Below, in pieces: positions 17,787 to 27,277 of a stretch of 64,000 nucleotides of DNA (positions are counted from its first letter, which is position 1; the number at the start of each line of letters is the position of its first letter). The stretch comes from an uncultured Clostridia bacterium (GTDB taxonomy: Bacteria; Bacillota; Clostridia; UBA1381). Below the pieces are notes generated by a model. The model worked only from the letters and a program-made list of their open reading frames with translations. It did no database searches and had not been told where the DNA came from. The stretch is taken from positions 1-64,000 of the forward strand of contig CANQQZ010000008.1 in assembly GCA_947626135.1 (NCBI GenBank), given 5' to 3'. Position numbers and translations under genes: made by a program.

Positions 17787-17818
17787 AAACGGGACTGCCG
17801 TCCGAGGCTGTCCCGTTT
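17787..17818. terminator. Bidirectional terminator between convergent genes
   Basis: AAACGGGAC and GTCCCGTTT form the stem, with an inner GCC/GGC. It separates the DUF1540 gene from the convergent minus-strand operon. Confidence 0.8.
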
Positions 17819-17821
17819 GAT

Positions 17822-18439
17822 TTATTTGAGCTCGGTGAGAGTGATTGCGCCGCTGTCCGCCGAGACGGATTCTCCGGCGGCGAGATCGAAGGTGTATGAC
17901 CCGGTGTCTATCGAAAGCAAATCCTCCGATACGCGCGCCGAACCCGTAGCGGCTGTGACCGTTACAATTCCGCCGCCCTCCGCTACATATCTGCCCGGTT
18001 CTATGGCAGCCGGGCAGCTCAGAGAGCCGCCGTTGTCGATCTGCTTTGACGAGCCGCGAGTCATATTCATTCCGCTTTGGAGAGTATCGAGCGTCTTGCG
18101 TGTTTCAATGGTGCGCGATTTTGCTTCGGACAGCGTTTTCTTTGCTTCTTCGATATCTTTTTTCATTGTCTCTATCTCGCCGGTCAAATCGGTGATTTCC
18201 TTGTTCAAAGCTTCTTTTCTGTCGGTATCGTCCGTTTTTGCCCCGACGTCCTTCTTTAAAATGTCGCGCTGGTTTTCAAGCCGTTTATTTTCTTCAACGA
18301 GCTTGCTGCGCGCGGAGGAAATATCCTTTGAGGCAAGATAATTTTTATGCATATTCAATCCGCAGAGCATAGCGGCGGCGGTCAGCGCCAGCGTTATGAT
18401 GCCGGTAACCATAAAAAATACGCGTTTTTTCCCTTTCAT
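17822..18439 (-). CDS. Membrane-anchored coiled-coil protein with C-terminal beta domain
   Basis: Not recognised. The 205-residue protein has an N-terminal TM helix (about 7-27), a long coiled coil (about 35-115, rich in E/K/L heptads) and a small C-terminal domain containing IEPGRYVAEGGGIVTV. The second of two nearby ATGs (18439) is preferred because GGAGGAGA is then 8 bp away. The upstream gene encodes a protein with the same order of parts, so the two are probably paralogues or partners. It is the distal gene of the OLE-oapA-dxs-tlyA-ispE unit. Confidence 0.7.
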   Translation of the reverse strand: MKGKKRVFFMVTGIITLALTAAAMLCGLNMHKNYLASKDISSARSKLVEENKRLENQRDILKKDVGAKTDDTDRKEALNKEITDLTGEIETMKKDIEEAKKTLSEAKSRTIETRKTLDTLQSGMNMTRGSSKQIDNGGSLSCPAAIEPGRYVAEGGGIVTVTAATGSARVSEDLLSIDTGSYTFDLAAGESVSADSGAITLTELK

Positions 18440-18441
18440 GA

Positions 18442-19299
18442 TCATTCTCCTCCTTCCGGCGCAAATTCAGCCTCTGTTGATAGCTTGATCGTGTCTCTGT
18501 CAACAAGCTCGCATCTGTACGGCGTTTCGGTGTCCAGGTTGATATTTGTTTTGAGCGTTTTATCCGATCCTGCCGTCAGGAGGCTGCCGTTTCCGGAAAC
18601 AAGGTATGTTCCGGACGGAATATGCACGCCTACGGTGTATATCCCCGGAGAAAGAGTAATTGTTTGTCCGCGCAGCCCGGTCAGCTCGGACTGCGCTTCG
18701 TTGCGGTCGTTTTCCGCCTGCTTCAGCTCGCTTCTGACATTGTAAAGCTCATCATTCAGGCTTTTTGCCTCCGCCTTAAGAGAGTCAAGCTGCTTTTCGT
18801 ATTCCACCACGTCGTTGAACGCGCTTTCTATGCGGTCATTGTCTGCGTTAAGCCCGGTAATTTCATCCCTTAAAGCTTTGCCGGCTTTAACGGCGGCAAG
18901 ATAATCATCGTCGGTTTTAAATAACATCTCCGTTTTCTTTATAACCGCGGACTGGGGCACGGGAATAAACAGCAGCCCGGCGAAAAATCCCGCCGCAATA
19001 ATCAGCGCCGCCGCCGCGGCTGTGATTATATAAGGCAGCCTGTTTTTTTTCGGCTTCCTCTCGCTGCCGCCGTTTTCATCCTCGGGTTTTTTATCCGAAG
19101 ATGCCGTGGTTTCGGCTTTCGGCACGGGCTTGGGAGCACTGTTTTCATGCCCGGGCGTTTTAACTGCAATGGTTTCCTCCGCGCCGCTCTCATTGCCTTC
19201 GCCGGTTTCGGCAGACATTTTCTCCCCGCCGCCGCTTTCGTAATACGCCGAAATTTCGTTTAATTCCGCTTCCTTTTCCAAATCGTTTTCCGTACTCAT
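18442..19299 (-). CDS. Membrane-anchored coiled-coil protein with PGxYxVGxxIPxGxY domain
   Basis: Not recognised. A 285-residue protein with an acidic, Glu/Lys-rich cytoplasmic N-terminus (about 1-90), a TM helix (about 94-116), a coiled coil (about 125-210) and a C-terminal domain that begins LSPGIYTVGVHIPSGTYLV. The start is ATG 19299 after GGAGGCGAGGCGG; the open frame beyond it only overlaps ispE. Architecture matches the downstream protein, suggesting a two-gene envelope module exposing a small beta domain outside the membrane. Confidence 0.7.
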   Translation of the reverse strand: MSTENDLEKEAELNEISAYYESGGGEKMSAETGEGNESGAEETIAVKTPGHENSAPKPVPKAETTASSDKKPEDENGGSERKPKKNRLPYIITAAAAALIIAAGFFAGLLFIPVPQSAVIKKTEMLFKTDDDYLAAVKAGKALRDEITGLNADNDRIESAFNDVVEYEKQLDSLKAEAKSLNDELYNVRSELKQAENDRNEAQSELTGLRGQTITLSPGIYTVGVHIPSGTYLVSGNGSLLTAGSDKTLKTNINLDTETPYRCELVDRDTIKLSTEAEFAPEGGE

Positions 19300-19315
19300 T
19301 GCCGCCTCGCCTCCG

Positions 19316-20197
19316 TTATCGGTAAATACTTGAAATATATACGTCCTTATACTGCCGCGAAAATTCGTCAGACGAGCGCTTTGCCGCCGTGAAGCTGTCA
19401 AAAAGTCCGAATACTGTGGGTCCCGAGCCGCTCATAAGCGCGCCGAGCGCGCCGTCGGATATCATTTTCGCTTTTATTTCGCTTATTTCGGGGTGATCTC
19501 TCTGTGTTACGGCTTCCATAACGTTGCATAAATTATCCGCCGCCGCGCGCAGATCCCCGCTTTCAATCGCAGCCGCCATAGCGCGCGTATCGGGGCGGCG
19601 CTCGATTTTTACGGAATCAATTTCCGAGTATATTGTCTGCGTGGATATGCTTACCGGCGGCTTTACAAGCAAAACGCTTGCCTTCGGCATATCGGGGAGC
19701 GGCGTAAGCACATCGCCCACGCCCGAAGCGAGGCATGTTCCGCCCATAATGCAGTACGGAACGTCGGCGCCGAGTCTAGCGCCCATCGCGCACAGCTCGC
19801 GTGTATCCAGTCCGGTGTTGTAGAGCATATTCATCGCGCACAGCACCGCCGCGGCGTTGCCCGAGCCGCCTGCCAATCCTGCTGCGACGGGTATGTTTTT
19901 ATGTATAATTATTTTTGCGCCGCCGCGTATGCGCGTTTCCTCGCGGAAAAGCTTCACAGCCTTGTACGCGATATTTTTATCGTTTACCGGAAGATATTTG
20001 AGATTGGTCGAGACGCTTATTTCCCCTTTTGTTTTATCAAGAATAACCAGGTCGAAAAGCGATACCGTCTGCATAATCATTTCCACATTATGATAGCCGT
20101 CGCCGCGTTTTTCCCCGACGTCGAGAGTGAGATTGATTTTAGCGTAGGAACGCGCGATCGCGCGGTTTTCGGTAACTACAATATCGTCCGCAAGCAT
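19316..20197 (-). CDS. ispE: 4-diphosphocytidyl-2-C-methyl-D-erythritol kinase
   Basis: IspE phosphorylates CDP-ME in the MEP isoprenoid pathway. The 293-residue GHMP kinase shows the N-terminal YAKINLTLDV, the ATP-binding PVAAGLAGGSGNAAA and the C-terminal LMSGSGPTVFG. It lies 15 bp after tlyA and in the same unit as dxs, so two MEP-pathway steps are co-transcribed. The start is backed by AAGGAGG. Confidence 0.96.
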   Translation of the reverse strand: MLADDIVVTENRAIARSYAKINLTLDVGEKRGDGYHNVEMIMQTVSLFDLVILDKTKGEISVSTNLKYLPVNDKNIAYKAVKLFREETRIRGGAKIIIHKNIPVAAGLAGGSGNAAAVLCAMNMLYNTGLDTRELCAMGARLGADVPYCIMGGTCLASGVGDVLTPLPDMPKASVLLVKPPVSISTQTIYSEIDSVKIERRPDTRAMAAAIESGDLRAAADNLCNVMEAVTQRDHPEISEIKAKMISDGALGALMSGSGPTVFGLFDSFTAAKRSSDEFSRQYKDVYISSIYR

Positions 20198-20212
20198 AGC
20201 CGTGCCTCCTTT

Positions 20213-21013
20213 TTAAAGCGCAGAATGAGACATATTCACCGTTTCCCTTATTTTTTCATCATTAACGCGTTCTATACGCTCATTAAGCGTAAAATACGCG
20301 AGATATTCTATGTTTCCCTCGGGACCCTTAATGGGTGAATATGAAAGTCCCGAGGCGAAAAAACCGATTTCCTCGGCAAATCCGATCACCTTTTTTACAA
20401 CCTCGTAATGCACGTTTATATCGCGCACCACGCCCTTTTTGCCGACCTGCTCTCTGCCGGCTTCAAACTGGGGCTTTATCAGAGCGACAATTTCCCCGTC
20501 CGCCGAAAGCAGTTGTTTCGCCGCCGGAAGGACAAGCCTAAGCGATATAAACGATACGTCAACGGACGCGAAATCTATTTTTTCGCCGATCATATCCGGC
20601 GTTACGTAACGTATGTTTGTCCGCTCCATATTCACTACGCGCTCATCGTTCCTGAGCTTCCACGCAAACTGCCCGTATCCGACATCCACAGCGTAAACCT
20701 TTGCCGCGCCGTTTTGAAGCATACAGTCGGTAAATCCGCCGGTAGACGCGCCTATATCCATAGCCGTTTTCCCGCGGAGCGTTATCGGGAACTCCCTCAT
20801 AGCCTTTTCAAGCTTTAAGCCGCCTCTGCTTACGTATTTCAGCCGCTCTCCGCGTATCTGCGGAACGGCGGTCTCCTCAACCATAAGCCCCGCCTTATCG
20901 CATTTCTGATTGTTTATATAAACCTGTCCCGCCATTATAAGCGCTTTGGCTTTTTCGCGGCTCTGCGCTTCGCCCTTCGAGACGAGCAGCGTGTCAAGTC
21001 TTACCTTTGCCAT
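20213..21013 (-). CDS. tlyA: TlyA family rRNA (cytidine-2'-O)-methyltransferase
   Basis: A 266-residue protein with an N-terminal S4 RNA-binding domain (VRLDTLLVSKGEAQSREKAKALIMAGQVYIN) and an FtsJ-like Rossmann methyltransferase domain (MDIGASTGGFTDCML, DVSFISLRL, LIKPQFEAG). TlyA methylates 16S and/or 23S rRNA. Its start overlaps the dxs end by 20 bp, the common Firmicutes arrangement dxs-tlyA. Confidence 0.95.
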   Translation of the reverse strand: MAKVRLDTLLVSKGEAQSREKAKALIMAGQVYINNQKCDKAGLMVEETAVPQIRGERLKYVSRGGLKLEKAMREFPITLRGKTAMDIGASTGGFTDCMLQNGAAKVYAVDVGYGQFAWKLRNDERVVNMERTNIRYVTPDMIGEKIDFASVDVSFISLRLVLPAAKQLLSADGEIVALIKPQFEAGREQVGKKGVVRDINVHYEVVKKVIGFAEEIGFFASGLSYSPIKGPEGNIEYLAYFTLNERIERVNDEKIRETVNMSHSAL

Positions 21014-22856
21014 TTAAAACCTCTTTTACTATATGCTCGGTATCCAGTCCGCACAGCCTGTCAAGCTCGGCAATGCTGCCGTGCGGGATCGGCATATCCG
21101 GCACGGCGAATATTTTGATCCCGCAGCGTACTCCGTGCTCTTCCAGAAGCGCCGCCGCCGCTTCTCCCATGCCGCCCGGCTTTACGTTATCCTCGATCGT
21201 TATTACATATCCCGTTTTCTTAGCCACGGCGATTATTGCCGCTTCGTCAATAGGCTTGAGCGATGTTAAAATAAGGATTTCCGGTTTTAATCCGCTCTCC
21301 TCAAGCTTGTCCGCGGCTTCGGCGGCGCGTATCGACATTCGTCCCGAGGCTATTATACCGACGTCCGAGCCTTGTCTGAGCGTCAGAGAGCCTTGACCGT
21401 CAAACGCTTCGAGCTTTGCCGCGAGCTCGTCGGAGCCGCGCGGATAACGTATTGCGACGGGACCGGAGCATTTATAAATCGCGTATTCCATCATTTCGTC
21501 AAGCTGTTTATAATTTACGGGCGACAAAATCCTCATGTTCGGCATATGCGAAAGGAAGGATACGTCGTATATACCCTGATGCGTTTCACCGTCGCGCCCG
21601 ACAAGCCCCGCGCGGTCTATCGGGAAGATAACATGCAAATTTTGCAGGCATACGTCATGAAGCACCTGATCATATGCGCGCTGCATAAATGACGAGTACA
21701 GCGGTATTACCGGTATATACCCGCCCGCCGCAAGACCGGCTGACATTGTGACCCCGTGCTGCTCGGCTATGCCGACGTCAAAAAATCTTTTCGGGAATTT
21801 CGCCGCGAAGGCTTCGAGCCCGGTCCCGGAGGGCATTGCTCCCGTAACCGCGGCTATTTTGTCGTTTTCTTCGGCAAGCCGCAGGAGGATTTCTCCGAAT
21901 TTGTCGCTGTAGCTTTTCCGGGAAACGGGGATATCGCCTGTTTTGGCGTCAAAGGCGCTTACTCCGTGAAATTTTTCCGGATTGTTTTCCGCGGGCAAAT
22001 AACCCTTGCCCTTTTTCGTCATGACATGGATAAGCACCGGTCTTTTTTCGAGCTTCGAGTATTTCAGGCACGCAATAAGCGCTTCGATATCATGACCGTT
22101 TACCGGTCCCATATACGTAAAGCCAAGGTCGTCAAACATAGTGGTCGGAATTACCAGCCGGCGTATTTTCCGCTTGATTTTTCGTATTCCCAGCGCGATG
22201 CCTCTGCCGGCAACAGGTATATGATTTAAAATGTCCTCGACTATTTCCTTCGATTTAAAATAATGCGGGGATACGCGCAGGCGCCGCAGGTGCCGTGATA
22301 CGGCTCCGACGTTTTTCGCGATTGACATATTATTGTCGTTCAGTATGAGAATAAGCGGCGTTTTCGCGTGACCGGCGTCGTTCATTGCCTCGTACATCAT
22401 GCCCCCCGTAAGCGCGCCGTCGCCGAAAAGCGCGACAACGTTATAATCGCCGCCGCGCAGATCCCGCGCGCGGGCAAGTCCGAGAGCGGCTGAAATGGAC
22501 GTTGAGCTGTGACCGGTGTCAAACGAGTCATATTCGCTCTCCGCACGTTTCGGGAACCCCGAAAGTCCGCCGTATTGTCTGAGAGTGGGGAATTTATCGT
22601 ATCTGCCGGTCAGAAGCTTATGGACATATGACTGATGCCCCACATCAAAGACTATTTTGTCATGCGGCATATTAAAAACAGTGTGAATTGCTGTTGTCAG
22701 CTCAACCACACCTAAATTAGACGCCAAATGACCGCCGGTTTTTGAAACGCTGTCTATAAGCACGGCGCGTATTTCCGAGCAAAGCTCATTAAGCTCAGCT
22801 ATATTGAGTTTTTTTAAATCCTCGGGAGATTTGATCCCCTCCAAAAGCCTTCCCAA
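20994..22856 (-). CDS. dxs: 1-deoxy-D-xylulose-5-phosphate synthase
   Basis: Dxs is the thiamine-diphosphate enzyme that condenses pyruvate and glyceraldehyde 3-phosphate, the first step of the MEP pathway. The 620-residue sequence has the ThDP motif GDGALTGGMMYEAMNDAG, the conserved DVGHQSYVHK near the N-terminus, and DRAGLVGRDGETHQG in the second domain. The start appears to be TTG, with GGAAGTGG just upstream. It lies 15 bp after oapA, downstream of the OLE RNA. Confidence 0.96.
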   Translation of the reverse strand: MGRLLEGIKSPEDLKKLNIAELNELCSEIRAVLIDSVSKTGGHLASNLGVVELTTAIHTVFNMPHDKIVFDVGHQSYVHKLLTGRYDKFPTLRQYGGLSGFPKRAESEYDSFDTGHSSTSISAALGLARARDLRGGDYNVVALFGDGALTGGMMYEAMNDAGHAKTPLILILNDNNMSIAKNVGAVSRHLRRLRVSPHYFKSKEIVEDILNHIPVAGRGIALGIRKIKRKIRRLVIPTTMFDDLGFTYMGPVNGHDIEALIACLKYSKLEKRPVLIHVMTKKGKGYLPAENNPEKFHGVSAFDAKTGDIPVSRKSYSDKFGEILLRLAEENDKIAAVTGAMPSGTGLEAFAAKFPKRFFDVGIAEQHGVTMSAGLAAGGYIPVIPLYSSFMQRAYDQVLHDVCLQNLHVIFPIDRAGLVGRDGETHQGIYDVSFLSHMPNMRILSPVNYKQLDEMMEYAIYKCSGPVAIRYPRGSDELAAKLEAFDGQGSLTLRQGSDVGIIASGRMSIRAAEAADKLEESGLKPEILILTSLKPIDEAAIIAVAKKTGYVITIEDNVKPGGMGEAAAALLEEHGVRCGIKIFAVPDMPIPHGSIAELDRLCGLDTEHIVKEVLNGKGKT

Positions 22857-22871
22857 TATACCACTTCCAGT

Positions 22872-23438
22872 TTATCTTATATGCAGAAAATGCATTATTT
22901 TTCCTATTATAAAGACGATAGCGTTGCCGTTGTTCATGGCTATTCCTTTGCAGACCGCCTTGCCTCCGATTGTCAAAGACGCCACAAGCCCCGTCAGCAG
23001 CAGACTCGGCAGGATCGCTTTAATGCCGAAAATTACAGCGAGCTCCGCCACTATTGTGGTTGTGGCGGCTCCGGAGATGATTCCGGCTATGTCGCCTATT
23101 ATATCGCAGCAGACGCTTGCCACCTGAGGCGCGAGACGTATGACGCGTATGCTTTGCTTTGCGCCCGGGACCTTTCTTGCCGCGAGCGAATGAAACGGAT
23201 ATTCCTCGGCGGCGAGAACCGATGTTCCTATTATATCGAAAAGTACATTTATTCCTATTATTACAAACAAAACCAGAAATGCCCATATAATGCCCAGATC
23301 CGCCATAGCAACCGATGTTACGGCACTGAAGGCAAGCGAAATGATAAACGACGATATAAGTACAATAACCGTCCATTTCGGCGTAACGTTCGCATTATTT
23401 GCAGGGCGGGGCACACTGAATTTTTTCCGCGGTTTCAT
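22872..23438 (-). CDS. oapA: OLE-associated protein OapA-like membrane protein (DUF21-like)
   Basis: A 188-residue protein with about four TM helices and a basic N-terminus (MKPRKKFSVPRP). Residues IGINVLFDIIGTSVLAAEE to APQVASVCCDIIGDIAGIISG resemble the DUF21 membrane domain. OapA is the membrane partner of OLE RNA in B. halodurans; it is encoded next to the RNA in an isoprenoid gene cluster. Here the gene lies directly downstream of a roughly 650-nt conserved-looking noncoding stretch and upstream of dxs, so the identification rests mainly on context plus topology. It has also been labelled a CorB-like Mg/Co transporter in annotation. Confidence 0.8.
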   Translation of the reverse strand: MKPRKKFSVPRPANNANVTPKWTVIVLISSFIISLAFSAVTSVAMADLGIIWAFLVLFVIIGINVLFDIIGTSVLAAEEYPFHSLAARKVPGAKQSIRVIRLAPQVASVCCDIIGDIAGIISGAATTTIVAELAVIFGIKAILPSLLLTGLVASLTIGGKAVCKGIAMNNGNAIVFIIGKIMHFLHIR

Positions 23439-23479
23439 TTTTTCTCCTCACAGCCGCCCGACGGGCGGATTTTTTTAAA

Positions 23480-24130
23480 ATATGACAGGGTAATGGATAC
23501 AGTAAAGTTTACGGCTTAGGTCCGGTTGGTTTTCCCAATCGTCGGCCCGATCGTCGCCGAAAGGGCGGTTTCCCATTAAGGACGATTGTCCGCTTCTCTT
23601 ATCCGAGCGGACGACCGGATTGCCACTTAGTCCGTACTGCAATCCCATATCCATCAATTTTACAAACAGTCTAGAGGTTTTCCCAAACAGCCCCGATCCT
23701 CCGTATCCTCTTTTGCAGAAATGGTTTCAAAGCGCGATGCCCTTATTTTACACGTCCGGCCGAGACGATGTAAAGGGTTGTCGCTTATCCGCCACCCCCA
23801 CTCAAGGCTGGCTACGCTGCCCACAGCATTGGTGACCGCGATACCTTTTGGGTACGCGCCCTACTAACCGCGAAACAGGTTTTCCCCTGAGCCGTAACAG
23901 CTTACTCCCTTAGGGGGAATGGGCCGCCACAGTCACAGGCCTCCACGGAAAAGGGGACAAGACCGCCATGCCGTTGACGGCTGCCCCTAAGCCTTATCTC
24001 CCAGCATCCGCCCCGAACTGGGCGTTCAAAGCAAAACACCAGAAGCTTCATCGATGTGCCATTTGGCGGATTTTTAGGCCCGCTTTCCGAAGAACTGTAC
24101 TGACTAGAATACTGCACCGCTGCCATATTA
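23480..24130 (-). ncRNA. ole: Probable OLE RNA
   Basis: A roughly 650-nt GC-rich stretch without plausible genes, read on the minus strand from a clear promoter (24137-24165) into oapA. OLE (ornate, large, extremophilic) RNAs are about 600 nt, highly structured, membrane-localised through OapA, and are found beside dxs/ispA in anaerobic or extremophilic Firmicutes. Length, orientation, neighbour and lineage all fit. I could not check the covariance model, so the exact ends are estimates: the 5' end follows the -10 by about 7 nt and the 3' end precedes the hairpin at 23452-23467. Confidence 0.8.
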
Positions 24131-24136
24131 CCTTTT

Positions 24137-24165
24137 AGTATATCATAAAGATTTCACAAAGTCAA
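24137..24165 (-). promoter_or_regulatory. Promoter of the OLE RNA-oapA-dxs unit
   Basis: On the minus strand TTGACT and TATACT are 17 bp apart. It is divergent from the arsR promoter, with a small AAAAAACC/GGTTTTTT dyad (24176-24196) between them. Confidence 0.85.
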
Positions 24166-24197
24166 ATAATCCGGCAAAAAACCGTATGGTTTTTTAT

Positions 24198-24227
24198 TTG
24201 ACAATCCCGTTAAAAATGTGTTATAAT
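24198..24227 (+). promoter_or_regulatory. arsR promoter
   Basis: TTGACA at 24198-24203 and TATAAT at 24222-24227, 18 bp apart. The leader to 24338 is about 105 nt and may hold the autoregulatory operator. Confidence 0.75.
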
Positions 24228-24337
24228 AACCTCAAATCATCAAATGCAAAGCGTTTGGCGGCGGAAAGGAAATCAAATCATAACGCGCGCCACCCTGCGG
24301 TCATGACAGAATATCGGCAGCGGACTGAGGTGAGGAA

Positions 24338-24670
24338 ATGGAGAACGAAAAAATATTCGAGCGGTTAAAAAACGGACTGCCCGACGAGGACACGACGGAA
24401 CGGCTGTCGGAAGTATTCAAGGTGTTCGGCGACAATACCCGCATACGTATTTTATGGGCGCTGTTCGACGATGAGCTCTGCGTGTACGACATTTCCGATA
24501 AGGTGGGCATGAGTCAGTCGGCTGTAAGTCATCAGCTGCGTATTTTGAGACAGGCGCGGCTTGTGAAATCCCGCCGCGGCGGACGTCAGACATTTTATTC
24601 GCTTGACGATAATCATGTTAAAACCATTATAGAACAGGTTCTTATTCACGCCGAAGAGGACAGGCATTAA
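24338..24670 (+). CDS. ArsR/SmtB family metal-sensing repressor
   Basis: A 110-residue winged-helix repressor with the ArsR core ELCVYDISDKVGMSQSAVSHQLRILRQARLVKSRRGGRQTFYSL. The C-terminal helix has D-x-H, then His 11 residues later and Glu three further on (DDNHV...LIHAEE), the alpha-5 zinc site of SmtB/CzrA-type sensors; the alpha-3 CxC of arsenic/cadmium sensors is reduced to a single Cys (ELCVYD). It is therefore more likely a Zn/Co sensor. No transporter lies next to it: clpC is convergent downstream. GAGGTGAGG precedes the ATG. Confidence 0.9.
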   Translation: MENEKIFERLKNGLPDEDTTERLSEVFKVFGDNTRIRILWALFDDELCVYDISDKVGMSQSAVSHQLRILRQARLVKSRRGGRQTFYSLDDNHVKTIIEQVLIHAEEDRH

Positions 24671-24699
24671 AAAAGAGGCATACACCTCTTTTTTAATGC
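24664..24699. terminator. Bidirectional terminator between arsR and clpC
   Basis: GCATTAAAAAAGAGG pairs with CCTCTTTTTTAATGC. The arsR stop codon lies inside the stem. Confidence 0.9.
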
Positions 24700-24742
24700 T
24701 CATGAAGCATGACTCTTATATGACTGCCGGGACAGCCCGTTA

Positions 24743-27199
24743 TTATTTTACGGCGAACCTGTCGTCCTTTACCGTTACGGTGATATCCCCGCCCTTCTTT
24801 ACGCTGCCGTCGATAATCATTTCCGACAGCATATCCTCGATATCGTTCTGGATTGCGCGGCGCAGGGGTCTTGCCCCGTAAACCGGATCGAATCCCTTCT
24901 TCGCGATTTTCTTAACGGCGTCGTCATCGAACTCAACGTCAATTTCATTTGCGTTGAGCCTGTCTGTAAGCGATTTAAGCATGAGCCGCGCAATGCTTTC
25001 GATATTTTCCTCCGTCAGTCTGTCGAATACGATAATCTCGTCTATTCTGTTTAAGAATTCCGGCTTGAACGCGCGCTTTACCTGCTCCATAACCTTTTCG
25101 CGGATGCCGTCCTTTTCCGATTTTGAGCTGTCGGCGTCCGCCGCCGCGAATCCGAGGTGCGACGAGCCGCTGCCGAGAATTTCCTTAGCGCCGAGATTTG
25201 ACGTCATAATGATAACGGTGTTTTTAAAGTCGATCCTTCTGCCCTGAGCGTCGGTCAGAATGCCGTCCTCAAGAACCTGAAGCAAAATGTTAAACACGTC
25301 CGGATGAGCCTTTTCGATTTCGTCGAAAAGTATTACCGAATACGGGCGCTTGCGTATTTTTTCCGTAAGCTGTCCGCCGTCCTCAAAGCCGACATATCCC
25401 GGAGGCGAGCCGATAAACTTTGATACGGAATGCTTTTCCATGTATTCGGACATATCTACGCGTATGAGCACGTCCTCCGAGCCGAACATGGTTTCCGCGA
25501 GAGCCTTTGAAAGCTCCGTTTTGCCCACTCCCGTGGGTCCCAGGAACATGAACGAGCCAATCGGGCGCTTCGGGTCCTTCAACCCGGCTCTGCCGCGTTT
25601 TATTGCCTTTGCTACGGCGCGTACAGCCTCGTCCTGACCGATCACGCGCTCGTGAAGAATTGCCTCCAGATTCTTTAATCTGTCCATTTCCTCCTGCTGC
25701 AGCTTTGTAGCGGGGATATTTGTCCAGTCGGAGAGAACTTCGGCGATGTCGTTTTCGTCAACGACCAGCTCGGACGATGTGCCGGTGCCCTTCCACTGCG
25801 CCTTTAATTCATCCACGGCTTTTTTGATTTCGGCTTCCTCATCGCGTACCTTCGCCGCCTTCTCGAAGTCCTGAGCGGTTATTGCCTCCTGCTTTTCACT
25901 GGCGAGCTTTTCAAGCTGCGCCTCCTTTTTCTTCAGCTCCGGGGGCTCCGTCTGTACACACAGACGTTTTTTCGACGCCGCCTCATCCACAAGGTCTATT
26001 GCTTTATCCGGCAGGAATCTGTCGGAAATGTACCGGTGTGAAAGCTTTGCCGCGCTCGAAAGCGCCTCATCGGTAATGCGCACGCCGTGATGTGCCTCGT
26101 ACTTATCCCGAATGCCCTTTAATATTTCGATTGTTTCCTCAACGGTGGGCTCTCCGACGGTTACCGGCTGGAAACGGCGCTCTAAAGCCGCGTCGGCTTC
26201 AATATGCTTCTTGTATTCCTTTAATGTCGTCGCGCCTATAACCTGGAGCTCGCCGCGGGCAAGAAACGGCTTCAGAATATTGGACGCATCCATAGACCCC
26301 TCGGCGCTGCCCGCTCCGACTATCGTATGGAACTCGTCTACGAACAATATAACGTTCTTGGCTGCGAGGACCTCGTCTATAACCTTCTTAAGCCTTTCCT
26401 CGAATTCGCCGCGGTATTTTGCTCCGGCGACCATGCCCGACAAATCCACCGATATAAGGCGTTTGTTTTTGAGAGGCTCGGGCACGTCTCCCGAGGCGAT
26501 TTTCTGTGCCAGTCCCTCCGCCACGGCGGTCTTGCCGACGCCGGGCTCGCCGATAAGGCAGGGATTGTTCTTTGTGCGGCGCGACAGAATCTGAATCACG
26601 CGTTCGATCTCCTTCGTTCGTCCTATTACGGGATCGAATTTATTATCCTTTGCAAGCGCCGTGAAATCACGTCCGAATTTATCCAGCGTCGGGGTTTTCG
26701 ATTTCGAAGGCTTTGCCGAATATTCGCCGCCCTGTACCGATTCCGCCGCGGCTTCGTGATCGCCCTCGATGGAGCGCACGATATCCGCGTAGAAGGTGGC
26801 AAGCGATATGCCGAGGAGGCTCAGGATTTTTGCGGCTACGCCGTCGCCGTCGCGGATTATTGCCATTAAAATATGCTCCGTTCCCACGTAATTATGTCCG
26901 AGCCGCCTTGCCTCTACGGCGCTCATTTCAAGTATACGCTTCGTGCGCGGCGTGAGAGGAAGCTCCTTATCGGGATTGAGCGGCTCGCCCGAGCCGATTA
27001 ATTCCTCGATTTTCGCTTCGGTTATGTCCTCCGTTACGCCGGCGTTTTCCAGAGCCCGGGCGGCTACGCCGCTGCCCTCCCGGATAAGACCGAGCAAAAG
27101 GTGCTCCGAGCCGATATAATTATGCCCCATCTGCGCGGCGCTGTCATGCGCCTCGTTAATGGAAATTTTAGCCTTTTCGGTAAAGTTAGAGAATAACAT
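24743..27199 (-). CDS. clpC: ATP-dependent Clp protease ATP-binding subunit ClpC
   Basis: An 818-residue Hsp100 unfoldase working with ClpP. Two N-domain repeats (about 1-145) are followed by the first AAA module (Walker [14 protein letters not shown]), a UVR-motif linker ([18 protein letters not shown]) typical of ClpC, and the second AAA module ([12 protein letters not shown]). In B. subtilis ClpC is activated by MecA or McsB and degrades CtsR. ATG 27199 is preferred to the upstream in-frame GTG, which overlaps the ribosome site GGAGTG. It is the last gene of the ctsR operon. Confidence 0.97.
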   Translation of the reverse strand: MLFSNFTEKAKISINEAHDSAAQMGHNYIGSEHLLLGLIREGSGVAARALENAGVTEDITEAKIEELIGSGEPLNPDKELPLTPRTKRILEMSAVEARRLGHNYVGTEHILMAIIRDGDGVAAKILSLLGISLATFYADIVRSIEGDHEAAAESVQGGEYSAKPSKSKTPTLDKFGRDFTALAKDNKFDPVIGRTKEIERVIQILSRRTKNNPCLIGEPGVGKTAVAEGLAQKIASGDVPEPLKNKRLISVDLSGMVAGAKYRGEFEERLKKVIDEVLAAKNVILFVDEFHTIVGAGSAEGSMDASNILKPFLARGELQVIGATTLKEYKKHIEADAALERRFQPVTVGEPTVEETIEILKGIRDKYEAHHGVRITDEALSSAAKLSHRYISDRFLPDKAIDLVDEAASKKRLCVQTEPPELKKKEAQLEKLASEKQEAITAQDFEKAAKVRDEEAEIKKAVDELKAQWKGTGTSSELVVDENDIAEVLSDWTNIPATKLQQEEMDRLKNLEAILHERVIGQDEAVRAVAKAIKRGRAGLKDPKRPIGSFMFLGPTGVGKTELSKALAETMFGSEDVLIRVDMSEYMEKHSVSKFIGSPPGYVGFEDGGQLTEKIRKRPYSVILFDEIEKAHPDVFNILLQVLEDGILTDAQGRRIDFKNTVIIMTSNLGAKEILGSGSSHLGFAAADADSSKSEKDGIREKVMEQVKRAFKPEFLNRIDEIIVFDRLTEENIESIARLMLKSLTDRLNANEIDVEFDDDAVKKIAKKGFDPVYGARPLRRAIQNDIEDMLSEMIIDGSVKKGGDITVTVKDDRFAVK

Positions 27200-27277
27200 A
27201 TTGATCACTCCTTTTTTATCTTTTATCCTTTTATTTGACTCTGTTTACAGAGTTCGCGGCATTTGAGAGAATATCGG

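Noticed and set aside
24222-24234. A fourth copy of the palindromic repeat, from the shared TATAATAACCTCA
   Set aside because: The match stops after 13 bases and the hairpin part is absent; the -10 hexamer explains most of it.
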